Positions 25,716-34,959 are shown, counted from the stretch's first letter. The stretch: 64,000 bases of DNA from Paenibacillus ginsengihumi DSM 21568 (GCF_000380965.1 NZ_KB905564.1:1-64000), one strand, 5' to 3'. Notes: a model not told the origin generated them from the sequence alone. Program-made: numbers and translations.

Positions 25716-27485
25716 ATGGATATTGTTCAAATGAGCTTTTCCGCATCCGTCCTGACTGTGGTGGTTGTGATTATCCGCGCATTTGCTCTGCACAAGCTGC
25801 CTAAAAAGACATTTCTTGTCTTGTGGGGTGTTGTGATTTGTCGCTTGCTTTTGCCGCTTTCTGTCCCGTTTCAATTTAGCTTTTATACAGGAATTGAGAC
25901 GTTAAAGAACATGTTCATAGAAAGTACAGATGTGGCTTTTCCTGCGGGAATGCCAAGTGTCTCTCAAGTAGGGAATATTCCCGGGATAGGACAAACGATT
26001 GGGGTTGGCGCATCGACCGCATCCTTTTCCTGGATGGAACTTGTTTGGCTGACTGGAATATGCGCCTTTGCTTTGTTTTTTATCACCGTTTATATCAAGT
26101 GCCGCAGAGAGTTCCAGACTTCCTTGCCCGTTAACAATGATTTCATTGCCCAATGGTTACGGGAACATCCGTTGCGACGGCCTATGCAAATACGGCAAAG
26201 CGACCGAATCAAGGCCCCGCTGACCTATGGAGCATTCCGGCCTGTGATTCTGCTCCCCAAGAAAACCGATTGGACGGACGAAGCACGGCTGAAGGTTATC
26301 CTTGCCCATGAGTTTGTACATATCAAGCGCTTTGACACGCTGACAAAGCTATTGCTGGCAGCGGCCGTGTGTGTACATTGGTTCAATCCCTTTGTATGGC
26401 TAATGTATGTGATGGCAAACCGCGATATTGAACTGGCCTGTGACGAAGCGGTGCTGCGAAAATGTGGAGAGTCAACGAAAGCAGCCTATGCCTTGGCCTT
26501 GATTGGATTAGCCGAAAAGAACAGCGGCCTTGTCCCTCTGATCAACCATTTCAGCAAAAATGCGATTGAAGAAAGGATTGTTGCGATTATGAAGACAAAG
26601 AAAACTTCCCTGATGGGAATGGTCTTCGCCTCTGCCATGGTTGGTGGCACCATAGCTGTTTTCGCTACGAACGCCGCTTCAGCGACTGATAACAGGCAGG
26701 AGAACGGAAATGTTACGGTCGTACAAGAAGCTGCAGCGGAAGAAGCAGCATATGCAGAAACGCCGGAAGGCAAGGCGGAATTGTTTGCCGTCTATGAACC
26801 GTATGGACTTACCTACAACAAGAGCACGGATCAGCTATTTTACAAAGGTGAATTAGTCAGATATTTTGCAGACTACTATCCAATTGACGAAGACAGCAGC
26901 GCAGGAAACGACTACCTTAATGAAAAGGGTACGATCGATGTTCACGGTGTACGGGATTTATCAAAATTACCCCGTCATGCTGATAGTTCAATAGATCCGA
27001 GCGGCAAACTTATCGGAGTTGAACCCTACAGTCAAGCTGAATTTAACGCAAGAGACATTGAAAAACTTAAAAATCCGCCTCAGACTGATGCCGTTTCCGT
27101 CGATGAGTCTTCGATGGCAAATACCTCCGCCGGTACAGCACAGGAATTTTCGAATGAAGCCTCCTCCACAGCTTCAACAGCAGCTTATAGTGCGGGAGAC
27201 GACATAACGCCGGATGAACTCGCAAAAATATACGCTGTTTATGAGCCATTTGGCGTAACTTATGATAAAAAGAAGGATCGCTTGTACTATAACGGCAAGC
27301 TTGTCCGGGAGTTTATCGACATTTTATCTTCGAACGGAGAAGAGCTGGAAAGCGGAAAATTCGAGGGATCTATGCGCCAAATGAACAGACCTGATGGGAA
27401 AGTCGATATCAAGGCGGTCCGCGACTATAAGAAGCTTAACGCCGAAGGAGAAGGTAAACTGATTGGAATTGAGGTTGTAAACTAA
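25716..27485 (+). CDS. BlaR1/MecR1-like M56 metalloprotease with duplicated non-PBP sensor
   Basis: A 589-residue membrane protein. Residues 1 to about 325 form the M56 part with four predicted membrane segments, HEFVH zinc site at 198-202, HWFNPFVW, and ELACDEAVLR with the further Glu ligand. In place of a penicillin-binding sensor, residues about 355-450 and 505-589 form two copies of one domain, each starting (A)VYEP-G-TY and ending KLIGVE/KLIGIE, joined by a Ser/Thr/Ala linker. No SxxK, SxN or KTG is seen there. Signal-induced cleavage of the adjacent BlaI-like repressor is inferred; the signal is probably not a beta-lactam. Confidence 0.88.
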   Translation: MDIVQMSFSASVLTVVVVIIRAFALHKLPKKTFLVLWGVVICRLLLPLSVPFQFSFYTGIETLKNMFIESTDVAFPAGMPSVSQVGNIPGIGQTIGVGASTASFSWMELVWLTGICAFALFFITVYIKCRREFQTSLPVNNDFIAQWLREHPLRRPMQIRQSDRIKAPLTYGAFRPVILLPKKTDWTDEARLKVILAHEFVHIKRFDTLTKLLLAAAVCVHWFNPFVWLMYVMANRDIELACDEAVLRKCGESTKAAYALALIGLAEKNSGLVPLINHFSKNAIEERIVAIMKTKKTSLMGMVFASAMVGGTIAVFATNAASATDNRQENGNVTVVQEAAAEEAAYAETPEGKAELFAVYEPYGLTYNKSTDQLFYKGELVRYFADYYPIDEDSSAGNDYLNEKGTIDVHGVRDLSKLPRHADSSIDPSGKLIGVEPYSQAEFNARDIEKLKNPPQTDAVSVDESSMANTSAGTAQEFSNEASSTASTAAYSAGDDITPDELAKIYAVYEPFGVTYDKKKDRLYYNGKLVREFIDILSSNGEELESGKFEGSMRQMNRPDGKVDIKAVRDYKKLNAEGEGKLIGIEVVN

Positions 27486-27555
27486 ACTAATCAGGAAGGA
27501 ATTCCCTGGCTTGATTGCGAATTTACAATGTATCCTTGTAAAGGAGTGATTCGTC

Positions 27556-28530
27556 ATATCACAGCCTTTTATTTTTCCGCGCAGCCGGCCGGAGACGCTC
27601 GGTATTTCGCCGTCATCGATTGACGCTTTTTTGCATGAGACAAGCTCCAGGCAGCTGGAGCTTCACAGCTTGATGCTGCTCCGTCACGGACAAGTGGCAG
27701 CGGAACATTGGTGGAGTCCCTATACTCCGGAGCTGCGGCATGAGCTGCATTCGTTGAGCAAAAGCTTCACATCGACCGCTGTCGGACTCGCTGTAAATGA
27801 AGGCCTTCTTTCCACCCAGGATTTCGTCGTCTCCTTCTTCCAGGATCGGAATGTGCCAGACAATCGTTATCTGCGGTCGATGCGCGTCTGGCATCTGCTT
27901 ACGATGTCGGCAGGCCATACGGATGTTACGTTGAGGTCAGAATGGCGCAGCCGAGGCGAGGATTGGGTGCAGGCTTTTTTGGAATTGCCGCTTGAGCGGG
28001 AACCGGGAACCGAATTTGTCTACAGCGGCGGCGCAAGCTACATGCTGTCTGCGATCATCCAGAAGCTGACGGGGCTCCCGCTGCTTGAATATTTGACGCC
28101 AAGGCTGTTTGAGCCGTTAGGCATTCGAGGAGCGGAATGGGGGGCGTGTCCGCGCGGTATTTCTATCGGATCATCTGGGCTCCGGCTGAAGACGGAGGAT
28201 ATTGCTCGATTTGGTCAATTGTATCTTCAGAGAGGCCGATGGAACGATGCGCAGCTGCTGCCCGAGGCTTGGGTAAAGGAAGCGACGGCCGCCCAGGTTT
28301 CGACCGGCAGGAAGAAAATGGATTACAACCAGGGGTACGGCTATCAGTTTTGGCGCTGCAGGCACGGGGCTTACCGGGGGGACGGGGCGCAAGGACAGTT
28401 TTGCATTGTCATGCCGGAACAGGATGCGGTCATCGTGACTACTGCGGGTGTTAGCAACTTGCAGGAGCTGCTCGATCTCATATGGGAACATCTGCTGCCG
28501 GGCATGGGGGAGATCGATGCACGGTCATGA
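27556..28530 (+). CDS. beta-lactamase-family serine hydrolase, apparent AUA start
   Basis: A 324-residue class C-like serine hydrolase. SLSKSF carries the SxxK nucleophile pair, YSGGASYML is the YxN-like motif, and GYGYQFW is typical near the C terminus. No ATG, GTG or TTG fits the natural N terminus. The segment QPFIFPRSRPETLGISPSSI, usual for this family, lies upstream of the first TTG (27631) and directly after AAAGGAGTGATTCGTC. The only fitting initiator there is ATA at 27556. Starting at 27631 would remove that conserved stretch. It follows the BlaR1-like gene by 70 bases without a terminator, so it may be part of that regulon. Cytoplasmic (no signal peptide). Confidence 0.8.
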   Translation: MSQPFIFPRSRPETLGISPSSIDAFLHETSSRQLELHSLMLLRHGQVAAEHWWSPYTPELRHELHSLSKSFTSTAVGLAVNEGLLSTQDFVVSFFQDRNVPDNRYLRSMRVWHLLTMSAGHTDVTLRSEWRSRGEDWVQAFLELPLEREPGTEFVYSGGASYMLSAIIQKLTGLPLLEYLTPRLFEPLGIRGAEWGACPRGISIGSSGLRLKTEDIARFGQLYLQRGRWNDAQLLPEAWVKEATAAQVSTGRKKMDYNQGYGYQFWRCRHGAYRGDGAQGQFCIVMPEQDAVIVTTAGVSNLQELLDLIWEHLLPGMGEIDARS

Positions 28531-28639
28531 CGGGGCTTGCAGGAATCGCGTATCGATCAGCAGGAGTGGTTTCCGATGGATTGAACTCAGGACTCAATGG
28601 CTTAAGCCCAGTGGATTCGATCCGAAATAACGTGTAAAG

Positions 28640-28990
28640 ACGCAGGCCGTAAATGCCAATACTAACGGACTCCACCGCCGTTATTTCGGTAAAATTAACG
28701 GTTTCCAAAATGTAACGGTCACGGCAGAGCTTAATGGGCACGGATGGGCACAGATCTCGCCTTTTTCGAGTCAATAACTGCTCTCCTGTCCGTTAAAAAT
28801 CAAAACGGCATCTTTTTGGGCGATTAAGATCGTTCACGTCTGTTAGACTCCATCCGCTCGGATCTGCCGTTGCCAATGTCACGTTATTTTGGGGGCTATC
28901 TACTAGATGACAGGCCGAAGCTTATCCACCGGGGGATATTGATATTTTCATAAACGCCGCATCAAGTTACGCACCGTTAATCGACAGCCT
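28640..28990. other. intergenic region with TAACGG motifs
   Basis: No gene in 28531-29084. One clear hairpin TAACGG/CCGTTA (28663-28668 and 28678-28683) is followed by further TAACGG, CCGTTA and ACGTTA motifs up to 28990. They do not follow the 51/62/51 spacing of the four-word arrays. Probably a separate, degraded intergenic repeat. Confidence 0.4.
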
Positions 28991-29021
28991 CGTTCGTTCC
29001 GTTAGAATGCTACCCGACAAG

Positions 29022-29057
29022 GACAGCCCCAGGAAGGTTCTCCTTCCCGGGGCTGTC
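29022..29057 (-). terminator. terminator-like hairpin after the 180-residue hypothetical gene
   Basis: GACAGCCCC (29022-29030) pairs with GGGGCTGTC (29049-29057), with inner GGAAGG/CCTTCC. It is 28 bases past the minus-strand stop. Confidence 0.65.
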
Positions 29058-29084
29058 TTCGATACGCCGACCGGATTGTTCTTC

Positions 29085-29627
29085 TTATGGGAAATCCAAT
29101 GCCTCGTCGATTACCCGGAACGTTTCGGCGACTTGGGCCGGATACTTGGCTTCAAGCTCCTCCCATGTCGCCTTCGGCAGCACCAGGAAGTCGTGAGTAT
29201 CCGACATGTACGATCCCTCGAACAGGCGGATCTCGTACTTGGGCTTGATGATCGCATTGAACGCCCGGATCGTGATGTAGCGGTCTTTGGGCGAGAAGCT
29301 GAGTCGAACCGGATGCGGCGTCCCGTTGTACGACACGAGCAGCCCGTCGTCGGTCGTCTCCACTTCGACCGTTTCGCCCGGCATATTTTCGTCGAACAAC
29401 CGGACAATCTCATCGTCATATTCCCGCCAGTCCACCGTCACGCCGAATACGAAAGAAAACACGATCGGAATTTGCTCCTCGACCGTATAGTCGTTCGCCA
29501 TCTCCTCGATGTCGCCGATGACCCCGACTTTTTGCAGCGTCTCTTCGTACTTTTCCACAAATTCCTTCAACTGCTGTCGGTCGCCTTCGAACAAAAACGT
29601 CAAATCCGACTTGTCTGGCATCTGCAT
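29085..29627 (-). CDS. hypothetical protein
   Basis: A 180-residue acidic soluble protein, not recognised. It has no signal peptide or membrane segment. A helical N-terminal stretch (about residues 14-50) is followed by a beta-rich half (TVEVETTDDGLLVSYNGTPH, then RLSFSPKDRYITIRAF), consistent with a compact alpha/beta domain. The start has GGAGGA ten bases upstream. It is a single gene with its own hairpin terminator. Function cannot be assigned. Confidence 0.65.
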   Translation of the reverse strand: MQMPDKSDLTFLFEGDRQQLKEFVEKYEETLQKVGVIGDIEEMANDYTVEEQIPIVFSFVFGVTVDWREYDDEIVRLFDENMPGETVEVETTDDGLLVSYNGTPHPVRLSFSPKDRYITIRAFNAIIKPKYEIRLFEGSYMSDTHDFLVLPKATWEELEAKYPAQVAETFRVIDEALDFP

Positions 29628-29804
29628 CCGTTTGATCTCCTCCGTTTAATTTATGCTTAAGCTTCCCCCAGAAATATTAGTACGACAAAAATATACGCTG
29701 CTCCTGCAAATTCCATTGAATGACTAAGAGAGGCCATTTTTGAATGGAAAATATATATGATTTATGATAATATGGTCGAAATTTCCCTATTGGGGTGAGC
29801 CGAA

Positions 29805-30350
29805 ATGCTATCTTCTGTGCGGCTGGTTCGTCCGTCGGCTGATTATCGGGACGAATATATCGACTTTTATGAAGAGTGGATCAGAAGCGGGGAAAACATC
29901 GTTCCTTGGGTTGTCAAGAAAGAACCATACGATTTCGAGGCGATGCTTGACTTTTTGTATTCCCAGGATAGTGAAGAAAAGCTTCGGGACGATCGCCGTG
30001 TGCCCCATTCGACCTACTGGCTGGTCGGCGAGGATCGCAGCATCGTCGGAGCGGCGAACGTTCGGCATCGGTTGAACGAGAAGCTGCTGAACAGCGGCGG
30101 GCATATCGGTTACGGCATAAGGCCGTCTCGAAGGCGGCAGGGCTGCGCGACGGCGCTGCTGGGAATGGTCTTGCGGCAGACCGAGGCGGCGCGGCTCGAC
30201 AAGGTGCTCGTTGTCTGCGATAAGGGCAACATCGGGTCCGAGAAGACGATATTGAAGCACGGAGGCTGCTTCGAATCGGAATATACCGAGGAAGACGGCA
30301 ATATCGTCAGGCGCTTCTGGATTCATCAGGGGCATTTGTCTGGCAAGTAA
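29805..30350 (+). CDS. GNAT-family N-acetyltransferase
   Basis: A 181-residue GNAT protein; ATG behind GGGGTGAG. The acetyl-CoA loop is HIGYGIRPSRRRQGCATALL near residue 105, followed by the beta-5/alpha-4 segment LVVCDKGNIGSEKTILKHGG typical of this group. The N terminus (VRLVRPSADYRDEYIDFYEEW) fits a subgroup with a long first helix. The acceptor substrate is unknown. The streptothricin acetyltransferase gene follows 66 bases later. Confidence 0.88.
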   Translation: MLSSVRLVRPSADYRDEYIDFYEEWIRSGENIVPWVVKKEPYDFEAMLDFLYSQDSEEKLRDDRRVPHSTYWLVGEDRSIVGAANVRHRLNEKLLNSGGHIGYGIRPSRRRQGCATALLGMVLRQTEAARLDKVLVVCDKGNIGSEKTILKHGGCFESEYTEEDGNIVRRFWIHQGHLSGK

Positions 30351-30416
30351 GTTGCAGTGAATGGCGCTTTTTTTATTGGGAGTCGAAGAGACTGGCGGAA
30401 TATGAGGGAGACCGGC

Positions 30417-30938
30417 ATGATTATTCAAATGACGCGTTCCAATATGCATGATTTTAACCAATCCAACGAGAGCTTTATCGTGACGGGACGGATTATCCCT
30501 AAATACGAGAACGGCCATTGGACATATACGGAGGAGACATTTTCCGAACCCTATGTCAAGCAATACGAAAAGGATGAGATTGACTTAAGCTATGTCGAAG
30601 ATAACGAAAAAGCCGTTTTTTTCTATTACAGCGATAATAACTGCGTTGGACAAATTATGCTTAGTTCGCATTGGAACGGATACGCTCTTGTTGAAGATAT
30701 CGCTGTTCGCCAAGACTGGAGACACATGGGGGTCGGCACGGCATTATTGAAAAAAGCGGTGGAGTGGGCAAAAGAGCGTCACTTTATCGGCCTTACGCTG
30801 GAGACCCAAGATGTGAATGTTTCAGCTTGCCGGTTTTATGCTAAAAACGGGTTTGTCATCGGGGGAATCGATCATATGCTGTATTCCAATTTTTCAACGG
30901 CGAATGAAGTGGCACTTTTTTGGTATTACAAGTTTTAG
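30417..30938 (+). CDS. satA: streptothricin N-acetyltransferase
   Basis: A 173-residue GNAT protein of the Sat/SatA (nourseothricin acetyltransferase) type. The ATG at 30417 follows GAGGGAG; the open frame upstream of it lacks a ribosome site. Family marks in order: ESFIVTGRIIPKYENGHWTY, EPYVKQYEKDE, EDIAVRQDWRHMGVGTALL (acetyl-CoA loop), GLTLETQDVNVSACRFYAKN and the ending HMLYSNF with FWYYKF. It should acetylate the beta-lysine of streptothricin and give resistance. It is lower in GC than its neighbours. In Bacillus such genes are chromosomal; no mobile element is adjacent here. Confidence 0.93.
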   Translation: MIIQMTRSNMHDFNQSNESFIVTGRIIPKYENGHWTYTEETFSEPYVKQYEKDEIDLSYVEDNEKAVFFYYSDNNCVGQIMLSSHWNGYALVEDIAVRQDWRHMGVGTALLKKAVEWAKERHFIGLTLETQDVNVSACRFYAKNGFVIGGIDHMLYSNFSTANEVALFWYYKF

Positions 30939-31013
30939 CCGTGTAGCCCAGCTGTCTTCATGTTAACATAAATTGCACAGGCAGAGTGAACAAAAGCTAA
31001 GGGGGCTTTATTC

Positions 31014-31496
31014 ATGATCAACGATACCGATATGAAGCATTTGCGGCGCTGTATCGAGCTGGCAAGGACCGCTCTGGAGATTGGCGACGAGCCATTCGGT
31101 TCCGTCCTCGTCTCAGCGGAAGGAAAGGTGCTGGCGGAAGACCACAATCATGTAGCCGGGGGCGACCATACCCAGCATCCTGAATTCGCGCTGGCTCGCT
31201 GGGCAGCCAATAATATGACAGAGGAAGAACGGGCCAAGGCCACGGTCTATACCTCGGGCGAGCATTGCCCTATGTGTGCGGCGGCCCACGGCTGGGTCGG
31301 TTTGGGCCGGATTGTTTATGCGAGTTCCTCCGAGCAGCTGGCGCAATGGCTGAGCGATATGGGGGTTGCCGCGCCGCGCGTTCGCAACCTTCCGATTCAA
31401 GACGTCATTCGCGATACGGTCGTAGACGGTCCTGTACCTGAACTCGCAGAGCAAGTGCGCGAGCTTCACCGGCAGTTTTACGCCAAGAGACAGTAG
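31014..31496 (+). CDS. nucleoside deaminase-like protein (cytidine/deoxycytidylate deaminase fold)
   Basis: A 160-residue protein of the CDA superfamily. The start follows AAGGGGG. The usual HAE zinc/proton-shuttle motif appears as HPEFALARW, and the second motif as SGEHCPMCAAAHGW, with Cys-x-x-Cys kept as CPMC. Such proteins deaminate guanine, cytosine or related bases; the tRNA adenosine deaminase group is less likely given the length and ending. The HPE variant occurs in a deaminase-like subgroup; substrate unknown. Confidence 0.82.
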   Translation: MINDTDMKHLRRCIELARTALEIGDEPFGSVLVSAEGKVLAEDHNHVAGGDHTQHPEFALARWAANNMTEEERAKATVYTSGEHCPMCAAAHGWVGLGRIVYASSSEQLAQWLSDMGVAAPRVRNLPIQDVIRDTVVDGPVPELAEQVRELHRQFYAKRQ

Positions 31497-31518
31497 GCCC
31501 GTCGCCGGAAAGCCAATC

Positions 31519-31534
31519 GTTGCCATATGGCAAC
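31519..31534. other. perfect 16-bp palindrome
   Basis: GTTGCCATATGGCAAC lies between the deaminase stop and a terminator hairpin. Its length and symmetry are compatible with a dimeric repressor site, but it sits downstream of a gene and 180 bases before the next. Role unknown. Confidence 0.6.
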
Positions 31535-31590
31535 CGACTGCCTTCTATTACGTATTAAATAGAGAAAGCTGTTCTCGGAGAGAACCACGG

Positions 31591-31613
31591 CGGTACGGAC
31601 GTACCGATTTTTT
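31591..31613 (+). terminator. terminator after the deaminase gene
   Basis: CGGTAC-GGAC-GTACCG (31591-31606) followed by ATTTTTTT. Confidence 0.8.
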
Positions 31614-31713
31614 TGTTGATCCGCTTGAATCGGTCCGTCGTTCCACCTTGATTAGACATCGGGAGGTGAATCGAAAAGCAACGCCATCAACCTGAAGGAA
31701 AGCGAGGCATCTC

Positions 31714-33810
31714 ATGAATCGATCTTTCATTCCGACGACTACGCAAGCCTGGTTCAAACGCATCGCCGCCGCGGCTTTAGCCGTCGCATGCGTATGGAGC
31801 CCCATCGCTCCCGCCGCGGCAGCCGAAGTCAGCGAAGCGAAGCCGGCGGCCGTGCTGGACTCTGCCAGCGCCGTGCAATTTATGGACGAATTCTTCGCCT
31901 CTGAGGCGGCTAAGCCTTATTATGTCGGCGCTTCGGTCGTGATCGTCAAAGACGGCAAGGTGATCGCCAGCAAAGGCTACGGCTACGCCGATTCGGCGAA
32001 GCAGACGCCGGTCGATCCCGAGAAGACCACGTTCCGGATCGCCTCGGTGTCCAAAACGTTCACGGCGGCCGCGATTATGCAGCTGGCCGAGCAGGGCAAG
32101 CTGGATCTGAAAGGGGATGTCCGCCAATATTTGAACGGACTGTCCTACGATAATCCTTATGACAAGCCCGTCACGATCGAGCATTTGCTGACGCATACGT
32201 CCGGCTTTGAGGTGCGCGACCCGCGGCCCGAGGATATCCATCAAGACTTCAGCAAATACGTCGCCATCGAGGATTACGTGCGTACTCATATGCCTCCGGT
32301 CGTCCGTGAGCCGGGTACGGCCTATTTGTACGATAACTTTGCTTACCTGCTGCTCGGACTGATCGTGCAGAACGTGAGCGGCGAGCCTTACGAAGACTAT
32401 ATGGAAAAGCACTTGTTCGAGCCGCTTGGCATGGACGACAGCGGATTTTTGCTCGAAGGCAAGCTGAAGGAGCAGCTGGCCGTCGGCTATACCGCGGCGA
32501 ACCAGCCGATCGAGCCGTATGCGGTGACCCCGACGATTATGCCCCATGGAGGCATGATCTCGACGGCGGAAGATGTAGGGAAATTTATGCTCGCCTTCCT
32601 GAATGGAGGCGCAGCAGGAACTGAACGCATTTTGTCAGAGCAGTCGGTCAAGATGATGGAGGAATATCGTTCGGCCATTCATCCGCTGCTGCCCGACACG
32701 ACGTACGGTTTCGAGGCGCCGATGCAGCTCCCCGAAGCCGGCAGCAGCTCGAAAATCATTGGCAAGGCCGGCGATCTGCACGGCTTCAGCTCTTATCTGT
32801 TCATGATTCCTGAACAAAATACCGGCGTATTTCTGACGTACAACAAAATGGGCGCCTTGAGGAACCTGTTTTACCCGCAGTTCATCTCCACCTTCTTCCC
32901 GCAGTATGCCGAACCGGTCGAGTTCGACGATTGGACGGAGCCGGCCGGCGAGACGCTGGACAAGTTTGGCGGCTTGTATTCCGATCTGCGAATCGGCACG
33001 TTCGTATCGTCGCTGAACGCGGATGAAGCGGCGACGCTGACGATTTCCGATGCGTTTCTCGGTCCGCGCCCCTTGAAGCAGGTGGACGATAACCTGTTTA
33101 TCGACAGCATCGCCAACCAATTGACGGCTTTCAAGCTGGACGAGAACGGGCAGGTCGCTTACATGAAGGAGCCTTATATCAATCCGTTAGGCTATGCCCG
33201 CAAAGGCGTGGCGCCGGCCGGCTTCAGCGATGTGGACGAGAACCATGCCTATGCCAAGTATATTTATGCGCTGCAATCGCTCGGCTACTATCCGAACGAT
33301 GCCGGGGAAGCCTTCCAGCCGGAACGCGAGGTTACCCGTGCCGAATTCGTCAAAAACTTGCTTGAAATCAGCAATATGAAGGGCAGTCCGACGACGGATT
33401 ACGCCTTTAGCGACATCGCAGGCCACGAAGCCGCGCCGTTCATTCAGCAAGCCTACGAGCTGGGAATGGTTACCGGCACGGGCGGCGGCAAATTCGAGCC
33501 CGACCGCGCGATTACGCGCGAAGAGTACGCGATGATGAATTGGGGTATTCTGAAGAACCAGTATCCGCCGGAGCTGTTCAGCGATATCAAGCTCTCCGGC
33601 AATACGAGCGAATGGGCAGTGCCGGCTGTTCGGATGATGATTGCCTTTGGCTATCACGGTCCCGAAGTTCAGGCGCAGCCGGACGGCTCGTACGACTTCG
33701 GATCGACGCAGCCGTTGATCCGTCAGGCGGAAGCCGCTCTGTACTATGCCATGCTCACTCAGCCTGTCGATCAGGTCGTCGCCGCCATGCAGGCGGAGCA
33801 GACTCCATAA
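31714..33810 (+). CDS. secreted beta-lactamase-like serine hydrolase with SLH domains
   Basis: A 698-residue exported protein. The signal peptide (residues 1-37) ends AAAAEV. The class C beta-lactamase-like domain (about 45-390) has SVSKTF (SxxK), YLYDNFAY (YxN) and HGGMISTAEDVGKFM. A beta-rich linker domain follows to about 490. Three SLH repeats close the protein: GFSDVDENHAYAKYIYAL, FSDIAGHEAAPFIQQAYELG and FSDIKLSGNTSEWAVPAVRM, each with a TRAEF- or ITREE-like segment in the first two. SLH repeats bind pyruvylated wall polymer, so the enzyme is displayed at the cell surface. Peptidase or esterase activity is as likely as beta-lactamase. Confidence 0.9.
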   Translation: MNRSFIPTTTQAWFKRIAAAALAVACVWSPIAPAAAAEVSEAKPAAVLDSASAVQFMDEFFASEAAKPYYVGASVVIVKDGKVIASKGYGYADSAKQTPVDPEKTTFRIASVSKTFTAAAIMQLAEQGKLDLKGDVRQYLNGLSYDNPYDKPVTIEHLLTHTSGFEVRDPRPEDIHQDFSKYVAIEDYVRTHMPPVVREPGTAYLYDNFAYLLLGLIVQNVSGEPYEDYMEKHLFEPLGMDDSGFLLEGKLKEQLAVGYTAANQPIEPYAVTPTIMPHGGMISTAEDVGKFMLAFLNGGAAGTERILSEQSVKMMEEYRSAIHPLLPDTTYGFEAPMQLPEAGSSSKIIGKAGDLHGFSSYLFMIPEQNTGVFLTYNKMGALRNLFYPQFISTFFPQYAEPVEFDDWTEPAGETLDKFGGLYSDLRIGTFVSSLNADEAATLTISDAFLGPRPLKQVDDNLFIDSIANQLTAFKLDENGQVAYMKEPYINPLGYARKGVAPAGFSDVDENHAYAKYIYALQSLGYYPNDAGEAFQPEREVTRAEFVKNLLEISNMKGSPTTDYAFSDIAGHEAAPFIQQAYELGMVTGTGGGKFEPDRAITREEYAMMNWGILKNQYPPELFSDIKLSGNTSEWAVPAVRMMIAFGYHGPEVQAQPDGSYDFGSTQPLIRQAEAALYYAMLTQPVDQVVAAMQAEQTP

Positions 33811-33833
33811 AATAAGCTGGCGGAAGAACTTTG

Positions 33834-33873
33834 AAAACCAGCCGATCCCTTTGCGGATGCGGCTGGTTTTTCT
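33834..33873 (+). terminator. terminator of the SLH serine hydrolase gene
   Basis: AAAACCAGCCG (33834-33844) with CGGCTGGTTTT (33860-33870), then TCTTT. Confidence 0.92.
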
Positions 33874-34159
33874 TTGTGCGGGCGGGATTTCGCGCATATT
33901 CGGCCAATAAAAACGGCACATAATTTTTGTGCATTGAGCACGCCCCTTGCAGCTGGTAAGTTAGAGGGCAGATCGGCAAGCCAGAACGAAAGCTGGGGGA
34001 AGGGGGCTTCATCGTCGGCTCCGGCATGGCAAGGCATCGGATGGGGTTCGATCATTTATTGGGCCGCACAATCCTCCTTCGATACGCAGCTGTACGACGC
34101 GGCGACGATGGACGTCGCTGAACCGCTGGAAGCAGATGCTGATCGCCTATTCCGGCCAC

Positions 34160-34905
34160 ATAATAAGGGAAGACTGGTTCAATAAATTTAGGATTGAAAG
34201 CGCCGACAACGATCGATGAATGGTATACTGTGCTTAAGGTAATCAAAGAGCAGGACCCGAACGGCAACGGCGTGCAGGATGAAATTCCGCTAGGAGACCG
34301 CGGTGACGGGCTTGGCAGCATCAGCTCCTTCGCCCCAGCTGCGGCGTGCTGGCCGACAAGCTCCAGCTGAACCCGAGCACGGGCAAAGTGACGTTCGGTC
34401 CGATCGAGCCGGCTTACAAGGACTACCTGACGACGATGAACAAATGGTATAAGGAGGAGCTGATCGATTCGGAATTCGCTGCGACCGACCGCAGGGCATT
34501 CGAGGCGAAGTTCGCCCAAGATACGGGTATGGCGGGGTTATATTTCGGGCATTAACGCCTTCAAAAGATCAGATGAAGCCTGGTTATCTGGACTTTAAGC
34601 TAATCGGACTGATCGGACTGTCGCCCCGATCGGGCCGGTCGGCAAGGCTACAGCGGCCACGCGCAGATGGTCCAGAACGCGCCTTTGGAAGGCACTTTCA
34701 TCAGTTCGCAGGCGAAATACCCGGTAGCCGCCGTCAAGCTGCTCGATTTCATGATTGGACCGGAAGGCAGCGATCTGCAGAACTGGGGCATCGAAGGCAA
34801 GAGCTACACCGGAAACAACGGAAAGAAAACGCATACAGACGAGGTGTTCAAAAATCCGGAAGGGCTGTCCTTTACCGGAGAGGAAAGTCAAGGGCTCGGC
34901 AGTGG
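34160..34905 (+). pseudogene. decayed extracellular solute-binding protein (LplA/YtcQ-like)
   Basis: Fragments of one family 1 binding protein lie in order but in different frames: EDWFNKF, then LKAPTTIDEWYTVLK with EQDPNGNGVQDEIPLGDRG, then LNPSTGKVTFGPIEPAYKDY with WYKEELIDSEFAA, then QNAPLEGTFISSQAKYPVAA with LLDFMIGPEGSDLQNWGIEG. There are at least three frame changes and a missing N terminus (no signal peptide or lipobox). Such proteins serve oligosaccharide uptake next to GH genes. The part 33874-34160 shows nothing clear. Confidence 0.85.
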
Positions 34906-34959
34906 GCGAGGTCAACACGTCGTGAAAGAAAATGTGGATCAAGTTATTATGGGCACGGA

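Noticed and set aside
28655-28860. TAACGG region as a fifth four-word array
   Set aside because: Only one clear inverted repeat (centre 28673); the other TAACGG/CCGTTA motifs do not fall at 51 or 62 bp.
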